Origin: Mortierella alpina
Lineage: Eukaryota > Mortierellomycota > Mortierellomycetes > Mortierellales > Mortierellaceae
Direction of reading: 5' to 3'
Assembly: GCA_029449245.1 (NCBI GenBank)
Contig: JANATF010000013.1
Location: forward strand, 744,001-808,000
DNA: 64,000 nt
Shown here: positions 1 through 10,398 of the stretch, piece after piece
Layout: every line of letters starts with the position of its first letter
Numbering within the stretch: the stretch's first letter is position 1
Made by a program: the position numbers and the translations under genes
The notes under the pieces: model-generated
The model's database searches: none
What the model was told of the DNA's origin: nothing
Seen by the model: the letters and a program-made list of their open reading frames with translations, nothing else

Positions 1-483
1 GTAACCACCGGGGCCACCTCCGATAACAACCAGATCCAACTCCTCTATTAGACCATCCGATTGCGGTTCAAGGGGTGATAGCAGATGGAAAAGTAGGTTT
101 AGTGTGAGTGCGCTGAATATTCTCACGGTTATCCACGAATAGCAAAACCCCAACAGAATCGCTGGTCGCTGGCTCGCGAAGATTCGCAGCTGCTTTCAAG
201 GACATGGAGGAGATTGTGAGGATGATCCCTTACCGGTGGCAGTGGAGTAGAGTCTGGGCATGGAGGTGAATGCAGGGGCGCGGAGAGCGGGCGCATGACG
301 CGCTGCAATCTACAAGGATCATTTTCAGTACACAGGAAATGGAATGGGCGGCAGGTGTGAGTTCAAGCGTGATCGACGACCAGCACAGTGGACTGGCGAC
401 AGGTGCGAGCTGCAGCTGCGGACAGCAAGGCACGGCAGCGGTACCTGGGCGAGAGGGGTCTTTGATGAGGCCAAGCGAAGCAT
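1..483 (-). CDS. lpd1: Dihydrolipoamide dehydrogenase (E3), 5' part only, cut by window edge
   Basis: On the minus strand the window edge reads EELDLVVIGGGPGGY, the N-terminal FAD-binding GxGxxG fingerprint of lipoamide dehydrogenase, the mitochondrial E3 shared by pyruvate and 2-oxoglutarate dehydrogenases and glycine cleavage. The exon is preceded by an intron-like end (TCTAATAG acceptor near base 28, CTAAA branch-like motif upstream). An ATG at 483 opens MLRLASSKTPLAQVPLP, rich in Arg/Ser/Leu without acidic residues, as expected for a mitochondrial presequence. A strong donor (GGTAAGG near 231) lies between, but the reading frames of the presequence and of that donor do not agree, so one more intron or another donor is needed. 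Other FAD/NAD disulfide reductases share the fingerprint; E3 is preferred because of the presequence and the exact motif. The rest of the gene lies outside the window. Confidence 0.62.
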
Positions 484-2221
484 GGTTGGGGCGGATGTGG
501 GTGGGTGATGGGGGAGAGAAGAGAGAAAGTGGAGAATGAAAAAAAGGCGAAAGAAAAATAAATACTCACTGCGAACACAGACAACCGATAAGATCCAACC
601 AGCCCTTGTCGCTGTCGTTCTGCTGGCCGCCCTGCCGTGCTCGCCTCCTCCCCGTCTCCTTCCGCCCCCGCCACCCCCAGGCGATCCTCGTTGCTGCCGT
701 CCATGGATACTCCCGCGACCCACTCCTGTCCGTCCCCCTCCTACGCATATCGAGGCGGGCAACCAGTGAAGATGGGAGTCACAGCCTCAAATATCCCCAT
801 TATTTCCTATGCGCATGGAAATACATGTGTTGACGTCTCGTTGGCATCTCGTTGTACCTCGTTCCCGGAAGAAATTACCACTATTGCCAAAGATCAAGCC
901 CGCTCATCAACTAGCCGATGGAGCAGCTGATCGCTCAAAGATGATAAATAGACCACCATGAACATGACTTGGTAAGATAAAACGGAATGCTTACCATCCA
1001 GGACAGAGGTGGGTGTTCTACTACCCAGTCCAAGAGAGCACAACGTGCAAGAAGGCTCTAAAATATCTCGAACAATAAAATCCAGAGCTCCGAACTGTCC
1101 GTGGATATGGAGGATGGTGAAAGTGAAGAGATGGCCCAGTTTGGATCGATTACCAACTATGATACATATTTGGGAACCATATCACCTCTAACGAAAAAGG
1201 TATGCACACCGAGGTTGACTATAATGCACATCTAAATAGATGTATTTTCGTGCAGGGACATATCAAGCCGGTCGCCAAACTGGTCGAGAGTTAGCAGTTC
1301 GCGTTGAAATGGAAGTACAGAAACGAGAGTCCGAGCCAATCCCAGTTTCCTACCGAGAACGGATGGAGCTGAACGAGGCCGATCAATCCGTGCTATTGCT
1401 CACAACAGAGAAACTGCGAGAGAGAATATAGAGCAGAACTCTCCATCAATAGCGGACCTCTACCGCCTCATCTGTTGCCTCAACCCCAGCTCAGACTCGT
1501 CGCTCCTCGATGCAAGAGCAGCCACCTTGTGATATTCTCTAGGGGCAAACGAGAACAAGAAAGGGTTATATTACCATGTATAACTCTTCTAGGTTCCGGT
1601 ACGGGCACTGTACTCTTCATCGTAGAAGAAAAGGGAGGTGCGACTCAGTTACGTATACCTTGGGAATATATTAGAGAGGTTGTTGATTCTAACTCTTACG
1701 ACAAAGAAAAGCCTGTGTAATTCAGCGTGCGCAGGGCAGCCAGGCTGGCTCAGAGGTGTGTGTTCCCGCGTCCCATAATTGGCACTCAGCACGGAGGCGT
1801 GGCAGTGTGTGAAAAGATACCTTCATTGGGCGATGCACCGAATAGCGCGAAGAATACAAGAGAAAGCGTCCTGGTTTTTCGGGCATGCGACACAAGCGTG
1901 AAGGATCGCGGATAAATGCACGACCAGGGCATCTTCGTTGCTTTTGGCTGCTCTTCTGTTTGTCCTCACTCCCCTCCCTCTCCTCGTTCGTCTTCGTGCC
2001 TCCTTGCTGCTTGCTGCGACCCCTCCGTCCACACCACAATCGTTCGCTGGTCGTCATTCAATCGCCATTCCTTTTCACTTCTCGTCGCTTTTCTTCCCAT
2101 TGGCTTTCCGGGTGCCTTGAACTGAAACTTTACACAAGTACACTTTATCCTGGCGAACTACTAGTGCATCTTTGTTCTCTTGTCGCCAACCTGTCGCTGC
2201 AGCAACACGGTACTTTTGAAT
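484..2221. other. Intergenic, short unassigned ORF fragments
   Basis: The first part (484-750) is purine-rich on the plus strand and probably holds the promoter of the minus-strand dehydrogenase gene. From about 1083 to 1280 a plus-strand stretch looks like a split exon pair: a reading frame ending ISPLTKK, a clean intron (GTATGC at 1200, acceptor TTCGTGCAG before GGACAT near 1256), then GHIKPVAKLVES and a stop. No start codon or further exon could be joined, and no family is recognised. The stretch 1900-2200 is pyrimidine-rich and is likely the promoter and 5' leader of the kelch gene. Confidence 0.4.
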
Positions 2222-4515
2222 ATGAGGCCTTCTAGAGGAGGCTGGCACCTGCTCCTTGCAATGGCCATTGTCAGCACGCGCGCGTCCCTCACTTTGGCAC
2301 AAACGGACTTTACTTCGCATACTCGCAGCACAACATTTAATGCTCCGGACGCAACAGCTTCGCCGTCTCGTTTTGCACCAGCTCTCGTCGAGCCCTCAAA
2401 CCCAGCGCAGCTACCTGCCAATCCAACCACAATTTCGACTCCAGACGCTACTGCAGGCATGGCGTATGGTTCCAATGACAGGCTAATGCTCATACAAGGC
2501 GGTAACGCTGGTTCCCGTGGCCTTTCGAACCAATTTTTCTCTTTGGATTTCACTCAGAGCTGGACAGTTGACGCCCCTGCTTGGAGAAACCTCACTTCCA
2601 TCAACGCAGGTGCAGCACCGAGTATATCCGGCATAGCTGGAACTTTGACCAAGGACGAGGGATTTTTAGTCGTAACTCAGCAGAACGGTGACGCGACCAG
2701 TGGCAGTATTTATGAGTACAGATTCAGTCAATCCCGGTGGAATCCTATTGTGAGCCAGCAGAGCGCGATTGCGACAAAGGGGCCTCTGGCGGTGACAGAT
2801 CTGGATTCCGGTACCATCTACTTCTTGGGGGACGGACTCAGCCTTCAGGGGGAAAGAGCCGACCCTTCCCCAACGCGTGAGATGAAGGGGTCAGGACTGA
2901 CGGTCCCAAGTGGACAAGCGGGATCGTGGTCTGCACACGAGAAGCGATTGTTGAGCACCATTGTGATTTCCAACAGGCAGATGGACGTACAAGCCTCGGG
3001 TCTTCAAGGTGGATGGACACCGCTGAATACCATATCAGCAGCACCCATCCCTGTTCTAAACAACCACTGTTTTGTCCCTAGTACGTATCAGACATGGACT
3101 CGGATTGACGTGCTGTCAAACCTCTGCTGATGTTACTCTCGTGAACTTCTATAGATGCCGATGGATCGAAATATTACATGTTTGGAGGCTCATTCGTGGC
3201 CGATAACAAGCTTAACGGAGAGCTCTTCATTTTGGATGTGCAATCCAAATCATGGTCGCGGGCACCGATGGCCAGTCCACGCACAAAAATGGCATGCGCA
3301 GTCGCCGGAAACTCATTGGTGATCTGGGGAGGTATGAAAACCTTACTGGACAAACAACGCCAATGCACTCTGAAAGACTGGGGGGGGGGATTATTAACTA
3401 TAAAATGTCAACTTCGCGTAGGCTACCAGGATCTAGGAGAGACTTTGCTAGTCGATAACAGACCCATCATCTTTGATATTGTGCAAGGCCAATGGGTGCA
3501 GCGCTTTACAACAACATTCAACCCCTTCGCCCCATCGGCTACAGACGCTGGCAGCGGCAACTCCACGCAGAGATCTTCAGCATCAACAAATGGTGGCAAT
3601 ATGGGAGCCATTATTGGAGGATCCGTTGGCGGCCTGGCGGTCGTGGCCCTGATCGCGGGACTTTTCATCTTCAGACATCGACGACGCAAGAGTGATCACC
3701 ACAAGGGGTTTGATTCTCGCGGTGGGGGTCCTGCAAGCAGCAGTGGACAAGGAGGCGCGGGCAATAGAGAATTGTCTAAAGGCGAGGTCGAGATGGGAGG
3801 CTACAAAACCATTCCCTCGCCGTTTTCGACGGACGACCCTGCGCAGTTCAACAACGGCACTTACCCTTCTCAGAAGCAGCAAGTTCTTGCCGCTGCGCCT
3901 TACTTTCAACAACAACCGCTCCAACAGCAGCCACCGATCATCCCTTCTAGGCCAACTATGGCATCGTCTCATTCCCGCCCGCAATCACAGTTGTCCTACA
4001 CTATGCCTCTTATCATTACATCGCCCTTCGACACCGACGCTGATGCAAGTTTGCAGCATCCATTGCTCTGCCCACCAAATGCTCCCGTGGGTCAACTTCG
4101 CTCTGCTCCCTTACCGCCTCTAGCGCCTCGCCCGCTATCTGTCCAATATCAATATCACGGTCAGCGCCCCCGTCGCCATGGTGATGATGGTGATGATGAT
4201 GATGATGACAACGATCCAATGTCCATAGTTCTGTCGCAGAGCCTGGAGCCCACGACTGTGGATTTAATTCCTATCAGTGCAAGTGAGGCAGGAGATGGTA
4301 GTTTGCATTCGCGGACCAATTCTGAGTCGTCAAATCGATCATTATCGTCAAGACCACGCACAACAAGGACCAAGAGTAGAGGAAACACCAGTGGTAGTGC
4401 GAGAAGAGCGGCAGGAGCAACAAGTGGTGTGGACAATGATAGAGGACTGCTTGAGGAACCTGGAGATGGCAGGCGCGGGTCTACAGACTCGCTTGATTAT
4501 CTGGACATCTCGTAG
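2222..4515 (+). CDS. Secreted/plasma-membrane kelch-repeat protein
   Basis: Three exons give about 709 residues: 2222-3080, 3155-3331 and 3422-4515. The first intron is fixed by phase (CCT A|AT GCC restores VPNADGSKYYMFGG). The second, 3332-3421, is exactly 90 nt with GTATGA and CGTAG ends; removing it restores the kelch blade sequence VIWGGYQDLGE. The start at 2222 gives a signal peptide ending near LTLAQ. The lumenal half has kelch-type GG doublets (MLIQGGNAGS, MYMFGG-like, VIWGG), followed by a Ser/Thr linker, one transmembrane helix (GAIIGGSVGGLAVVALIAGL), basic stop-transfer RHRRRK, and a roughly 280-residue cytosolic tail with Gln, Pro/Ser and a poly-Asp run. Such single-pass kelch proteins are common in Mortierella-like fungi; ligand and role are unknown. 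A galactose-oxidase activity cannot be claimed because no copper-site motif was seen. Confidence 0.82.
3332..3421 (+). other. In-frame 90-nt intron inside the kelch gene
   Basis: Donor GTATGA follows GGGGAG and the acceptor is TTCGCGTAG. Length is divisible by three and no stop occurs in the reading frame, so retention would insert 30 residues (including a glycine run from a ten-G tract) without breaking the protein. The spliced form fits the kelch blade better. Confidence 0.7.
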
Positions 4516-4867
4516 GAATACAAACTACTGCGTTTGGGCTTGAACTCTGAAGGCATGACTATTACGATTGTTTGCACATTTCATTGCCTCCTTCATCTCG
4601 CAACCAACTGCAGTGCTTGCTCCCACTTACTCAGAAGGCCTGTGAACCGTGCGTCTTGATGAACATGGTCTCGTATAACACACTCCGGCTCGTTCGCAAC
4701 ACATCATTTGCAGTCGGGTTTCCTCGTTTGAAAGGTCGTGCAGGCGGTTGCTGGCAGCCAAAGAGTTGCGCCGCAAAAGGTGACTGTTGGCCACTTAAGT
4801 CAAAAAACAATGAATTTGCGGTATCGTGAAGAATGGTACCTTCTTCAGCGCGTTGACAGTGAATAGC
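4516..4867. other. Intergenic between kelch gene and ORC3
   Basis: 352 bases between two genes on the same strand. Short ORFs here have no family resemblance. It should hold the 3' end of the kelch transcript and the ORC3 promoter; no distinct motif was recognised. Confidence 0.5.
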
Positions 4868-7800
4868 ATGGATGAATTCGACTCGCTCACCGAGGTAGAG
4901 GATTGTTCTTGTCTGGGATTGCGTACATTATGGTGTGAACCCATGGTGCCTTGTCTTGCCCTTGGCATTTACCTAATTCTACGTTCTCGGGATCTGCCAA
5001 CTAGTCCGTGTTCCTGGTTGAGCCCAAACGCACTGGCAGTATCAAGGCCAAAGGCAAGAAGGCTGACCTGAAAGGCAAGACTACCCACTGTGGACAAGGA
5101 CATCTGTCCATTGTTGTCGTTGCTTGCTCGTGCGCTCATCTTAATAATGCCGATTTGCACACAACGTTTTAGTTCATTTCAACCTGGACGGATTCCAACA
5201 ACTTCGGGATGTGGATGAGCCCTGGGAGGCAACCGAGATCCGACACACATTGTTTAACAAGGAATGGGAGCTCATATCATCCAGGATAGAGGTAGGAGAA
5301 AACTCTCGCTAAATGGGACTTTAATACGCGGCTATCACCCAACTCTGACATGCGGATTTGCTTCGTTAGGATGTGATGCTCAAGATGAACGCGATAGTCC
5401 TCTCAGCGATTTACCGCTTTGTTCAAAGCGCATATACCCCACTAGCAACAAGGTATTGGTTCGAGACTCATAGAGAGTATCTTAAGAATAAGGTCATTCC
5501 CTAACCGTAGACGTAACACCTCTTTTCGAAAGAGCTGTCATGCCAGTCCAGGAGTTGCCGGCCGGATTGATTTTCGCTGGTATCAATGTCCCCGACCATG
5601 ACCTCATGTTTCAACAGATTGCTCGGACTCTCACTTCGCCAACCGAACCCACTACGGAGTCACTGGAACAGCACGGCAAGGACTCGAACGGCCAACTGAT
5701 TAACGAAGGCACAGGGAACCATGTTGTTGTCCTCCAATCCAAGGATTGCACCAACCTGAAGAGCGCACTGAAGTGTATGATTGAACAGTTTCTAGGGCTT
5801 GGCGTTGCAGGTACAATCAATCCATTGGAGGTAAGAGTCTGATCTTGTCATCACTATCCTCCGTAGTTGTCAAATGCATGCTATACATACGCCTAGACTT
5901 ACGCAACTTGAGGATTCGGAATCTATAGGGTGGCATGAAACTTCAAAACTATGACATGGTTGTGTTAGAACGATGGTACCAGAGCCTTCTCGAACTCCAG
6001 CACGAACAAGGAGATCAAAAGCCGACGCTTGTGGTCATTATCCAGGATTTTGAGAGTTTCGATCAGGAGACACTTCAGGATCTCATCACTATCTGCAGTA
6101 ACTACCAGGACCGGATACCATTCGTGCTATTGCTGGGTATTGCCACTTCCATTGACGCTCTCCATCAAGGGCTGCCAAAGTCTGTACTGAGTCTGCTGCG
6201 GACGAAAACATTTCTGATGCAACAGTCATCCGAATGCTTGACGGCGATCGTAGAGGATTTGTTCATACATGCGAATGTGGGAGTTATGGTGGGAGCATTG
6301 CCACTAAAGCAGCTGATTGATCAATTCATTCACTACAACTTCTCGGTCGGAGGATTCGTTTCCAATCTGAAGGTAAGAGGTGATAATAACTATAGCGATG
6401 TATTCCCACATTCAACTCCTTGGAGTAATGAAGACTAATAACAGAGGTTGGTGTTGATACTCTGTCATAGTATGTGGTGATGCATCATTATTATGCGAAT
6501 CCTTTGAGTATACTCTGCGACAGGTCGCTGACCGCGCAAAGCAGGGCGCTTGAGCTTTTGGGCAAGGGTCATTATGATCATATCCGGATGCTGCCCTCAT
6601 TCCAGCAGTAAGCTTACAGGCCTTTGAATGAGAGTACTCGTTAGTGGGAATAACACAACGAGGTGCTAACAAAAGTCAACGTCAACCAGATACGTCGAAT
6701 CCAAAGTAGAGAGTGATCCCCAAACAGCAGAAATGCTTCTAATGGACGACGAGTTTCTAGCTCTCCAGATCCCTGACCTGGCTAATGACCTACAAGAGTA
6801 CCATCGGAATTTTGCTTTTGTCTTCGACTTCCTGTGGTTCCTGCAGTCACGGTTTCCGATCTCAGTGCTCAAAAAGTCCAAACGGGCCTTGTATTTTATG
6901 GCACTCGATGGGTCTTTGTCGACATCAAGTACTCTTACTTTCTTATTGGGATTGGTTAGGTGAGGTTATGTACCGTTTATTCGAGAGCGTTCGCGCTGTT
7001 GAAATTTCGTTGAAGGGGGATGACCCTCTTCTGCTGATTTAACCAACAGTGTCCTTTTTTTTATTTTTAGAAAATTGAACTCGAACGACATGATGTTGTT
7101 TGTCGAGGATTGGCTCCAAGTTTTCAGACAATCTCCTCGCTGCTCTCTGACAGGATCGTCCGACCACGAAAATGCAATGGAAAATGAGCTGTTGGTGATC
7201 CAAAGTATTCGGGATAGGATGGCAGCGCTTCTAGACGTTGTCAGTGAAGACTCTGTCACGAGTAGCAGCGAGATTGAAGACAACGATGCAGCTGGCGAAG
7301 AATCTGACCGCGAGCAAAACACACCACAACGGATGGCCAGTGAAAAGATTCAGCGCAGATCAACAGGAAACTCAACGTTTGTAAAAAAGAGAAAACTGAT
7401 TAGTTTGAAGGCCAATGACACCGAAAGCCGACAGACAAAAATCGCCAAGAGATCAAGAGACACCGCTAGGCTGCCAAAAGGCGCGTTGGGAGCGTATACA
7501 CTTCTGGTGACCGAGGTCGACGAGACTATCGGAAGGATTCTTAGGTATGGTTCTATTGGTCTTCACTTTCCATGGCCGTAGACATGCCTAGAGAGGCTGT
7601 CTCGAGCAGCCGTGATCGCATTTACTTATGCTCACCAATCTTACGGAACTTTAGGACGTATCTGGACTGCCACACGCGCATGCCTTTGAACGAAATTTTC
7701 TATTATTCACAAATAACGATTCAGCAAAAGGTACGTGTCTATTTGTGCGACCAAAAGCGACCGGTGTCCGCCTATCTTGATCTAACTAGTCCTGGATATG

Positions 7801-8309
7801 GTTTTGGCTAGGCATTTCTACCACAACCTCGCGCATCCATCCAAACAGCACTCGGTCAACCAGAGCTCTACCTCAATTGCGCTTGCTGCCATCCACCAAA
7901 GGGTACCGAGCGCACAAGGGCTTCGCTCGCTGACATGGTCCTTCCGACACAACATGACACCTGTATCTTGTACAAACTCTATGTCGAATGCGGGCGGTTG
8001 ATCAACATGTACGACTGGTTTACTGCGTTCGGCATGATTCTCGAGCGAGGTTTAAAGAAGGACCAGGACAGCGCTGGCGATAAAGTCAACGGAATTTCTG
8101 GTACAGCAAAGAATCGGGGAGTGAAAGGAAAGCCGAAGACGACGGCGGCGAAGCGGGCGGGCACTGACGACAAAGTGCCGGGTCTGGATCAGAAGGAAAT
8201 CCAGGCACGGTTTATCAGCGGCGTAGCTGAGCTGCAGTTCATGGGCTTTATCAAGCCGACTAATCGGAAAACGGACCACGTCATGCGCCTGACGTGGGGC
8301 AATATCTAA
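4868..8309 (+). CDS. ORC3: Origin recognition complex subunit 3
   Basis: A multi-exon gene whose conceptual protein follows ORC3 along its length. ORC3 is part of the six-subunit complex that marks replication origins and loads MCM helicase in the nucleus. Clear exons are 4868-4894, 5005 onward, up to 5291, 5370-5452, 5511-5829, 5929-6372, 6471-6607, 6690-6959, 7071-7544, 7655-7730 and 7812-8309. Family landmarks are AGINVPDHDLMF, the LVVIIQDFESFDQETLQDL stretch, PFVLLLGIATS, and the C-terminal winged-helix end HVMRLTWGNI (the human protein ends very similarly). A Lys/acidic linker encoded around 7240-7460 is longer than in animals. The N-terminus starts MDEFDSLTE then, after an intron, SVFLVEPKRTGS. 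Two 5' junctions remain open: the exon before HFNLDGFQQL, and the 5452/5511 junction, which is out of phase as read. Upstream neighbour is the kelch gene on the same strand. Confidence 0.88.
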
Positions 8310-8360
8310 TGGTTCTGCTCATGTCATTTTACTCTCACCAACTTCATAAGTGAGGTATAT

Positions 8361-8411
8361 TGTGATACTGCGAGGCATGCCGACTCTTCGCGATCTGGTG
8401 GAGGGTGTTCG
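8361..8411 (+). repeat. Copy 1 of a dispersed 51-bp segment
   Basis: Matches 50440-50490 in the same orientation with 7 differences in 51 positions. In the frame reading VILRGMPTLRDLVEGV, five of the seven differences fall on third codon positions; copy 2 reads VILRGIPTLHELVEGL. This suggests both are pieces of the same plus-strand protein-coding family, now interrupted by stops just upstream in each copy. Confidence 0.7.
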
Positions 8412-8456
8412 GTCACTGATAGAGCCCGTAACTGGTTCATGAGGTGCCAGGTCCCA

Positions 8457-8654
8457 TTAAATGGCTTTGAACTTTCTCTTGAGGGGGCGGTCCTTGGGTG
8501 GCGGTGGTAAGAAAGGCGCGCTTCTTGGCGCTGGCTGGAACTTTAAGAGCCATTCTTGACTCTCTAGTTGTGCCTTGTCAAAGTGCATAGAACATGCAAG
8601 GCAGTGTCGGCAGCGGGTTCGCAAGAATGTGTCGCATTCTGGCCGGGGGCATTT
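8457..8654 (-). CDS. Possible C-terminal exon with Cys-rich zinc-ribbon-like motif
   Basis: After a good acceptor (TTTTACTTTAG just upstream on the minus strand) the frame reads KCPRPECDTFLRTRCRHC, followed by LACSMHFDKAQ, a proline run and a basic end KDRPLKRKFKAI before a stop. The cysteine spacing (C-x4-C-x8-C-x2-C-x2-C) looks metal-binding. The exon needs one nucleotide from an upstream exon that could not be found with the right phase in 8660-9350, so the gene may be broken or have a distant first exon. No family recognised. Confidence 0.35.
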   Translation of the reverse strand, partial: KCPRPECDTFLRTRCRHCLACSMHFDKAQLESQEWLLKFQPAPRSAPFLPPPPKDRPLKRKFKAI

Positions 8655-9604
8655 GTCTAAAGTAAAATATTCATGGAGACTAGGTATCCGAGGCCTTTAA
8701 GCCAAAAGGTGAACGGACATGAAAGTAAATGTTGAGAGACAGTCTGCAAGGGCACTGTACCATGTTGCTGTTGCTGCACACTCGAATATCTTTTCTTGCC
8801 TTCTTAACAACCCGTGCTTCAAGTACTGAGTGCTTGGACGCCAGACCACTTTGGCTGTTGAAGGAGGCGAGGCCAATACAAATCACTCCGAAAAGGACCT
8901 TGGAAGGAAGCACTGGCCACAAAGACAATGTGCTGTATAGGGATGGGGAGAGGTAATCAAAGATGCAGCGGGTGGAGGTGTGATCAAGAAGAGTGAGAGA
9001 TTGGCGATAGTGCCTAACAAGTGCCACCACCTCTTGCCGTCAACACAGAGTCCAAAGGCTCTCTAAACCCTCAGCCTCCTCCCAAACGCATATATCATAT
9101 TCCATGGTACTCCTTTATACTCCATGATACTCCTCTCACTGCCGCTCGACACCCATACTCTCAAAGAATGCTCAAAGAGTCGACGCTGTAACGGACATTT
9201 GCTATTTCGTGCTTCCACGGTCACCTTGATCAAGGCCCTTTACAAGTTTTCGCACGCTATATATTTCGCGCGCAAACATTTCCGGATTCGATTTCGTTGG
9301 TCTGTACCGAAAGTTTCAGAATGATGCGCAAGAGGTCTTTCTAAATTTCTTCACTTTTTTAATATTGTGTCTTTAGGAAAAGGGTAACAAGATCCCGAGA
9401 AATCCAGAGAAAAAGAAAAAAAATGAGAAGGATGCAAAAGATGGGCTATTGTACACTGTGCAAAAAACTAGGAGAACGGTTGGGAAAAATGAGATGAGTT
9501 GACAGTGTGCATCATTAGAAAGAACAAGTTAAAGGGTGGGGGAAGGACTTCAGCACAGATGTTGAAAAATGCAAAGACGTCGAGGAAAGTTATATTTTTC
9601 TTTT

Positions 9605-10152
9605 TTAGATCAACAACTTCTCGATCTGGAGCTTGATAGCCAAGATCTGGGCCTTGAGGTCGGAGCCCTCGTTGGAGGTGACGGAGGCGGCAATGACGGG
9701 GCGGGAGACACCGCAGGCACGGCCGAGAGCGGTCTTGGAGGGAACAAAGACGTAGGGGACGTTCTTGTCCTCGCAGAGGAGAGGCAAGTGGAGCAAGATC
9801 TCAATGGGCTCAGTGTCAGCGGTCATGACAATGAACTCGGAGATACCACGGTTGAGGGTCTTGGTGGCCTCGTTAGCGCCCTTCTTGAGCTGCTTGTAGT
9901 GAGAAGCCTGCTGAACCAAATCCATGATCGAGTTGGTGAGAGCGGCGTCGGCAAGAGGCCAGGCTTTGGGGTTGGATTCGGCCTACAAGTGGAGAAAAGA
10001 ACAGATCAGATTGGTTAGAAGGTGTTATAAGCATTTGCCTTCCACGAATGCGAATCAGATCCGTGCGCATCCATGCAAGACACGGGTAGTGAAGGAGTTC
10101 TCCGTGTGCTGCGCGGATGCTAGCAGAGGAAGGGCAACTCGTAACTCACCAT
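9605..10152 (-). CDS. SNU13: SNU13 / 15.5K (NHP2L1), L7Ae-family RNA-binding protein
   Basis: Encodes a 126-residue L7Ae/L30e-fold protein that binds kink-turn RNA in the U4 snRNP of the spliceosome and in box C/D snoRNPs. The sequence is nearly colinear with human SNU13 (128 aa): [66 protein letters not shown] and [13 protein letters not shown]. The coding sequence has two exons: 10150-10152, which is only the ATG, and 9605-9982; the 167-nt intron has a GTGAGT donor directly after the ATG and a CTTGTAG acceptor. It is distinguished from ribosomal L7Ae/Nhp2 by the [13 protein letters not shown] and [10 protein letters not shown] segments. It is transcribed divergently from the IPI1-like gene 246 bp away. 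Confidence 0.95.
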
Positions 10153-10398
10153 TGTAGTGATGTATGTGGGGGTGATGGGTTAAGGAGTGAGTGGTGGGGG
10201 AAAGAAGAAAGGAAAGAGAAATGAATGAAGTGAAGTGGAAGGATTATAAGCGTGAAGAAAAAAAAATATTTGTTTGTTTACTCTTGGACTGGTTCGCAGT
10301 CACTCACTTCTTAAAAAAAAAAAAAAAAAAAAGAACACTTCGCCTAGCCTCTCATTCCGTGAACAGCAACAACACCTCTGCCCGCTCCCATCGTCAAC
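10153..10398. promoter_or_regulatory. Shared divergent promoter of SNU13 and IPI1-like gene
   Basis: Only 246 bp separate the two start codons, which face away from each other. The interval holds an uninterrupted A tract on the plus strand (about 10313-10331) next to a short T-rich patch. Poly(dA:dT) tracts typically exclude nucleosomes in fungal promoters. Both genes serve ribosome production, so coordinated transcription is plausible; that is inference. Confidence 0.65.

Larger units (their letters stand above)
8310..9604. other. Region between ORC3 and SNU13: repeat and possible decayed gene
   Basis: This 1.3 kb contains a 51-bp segment (8361-8411) shared with 50440-50490 and a minus-strand reading frame with paired cysteines (8457-8654, listed separately). 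An adjoining minus-strand frame of about 116 codons (8680-9030) has no recognisable family. The stretch 9350-9600 is A-rich and probably covers the 3' untranslated part of SNU13. Confidence 0.45.
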
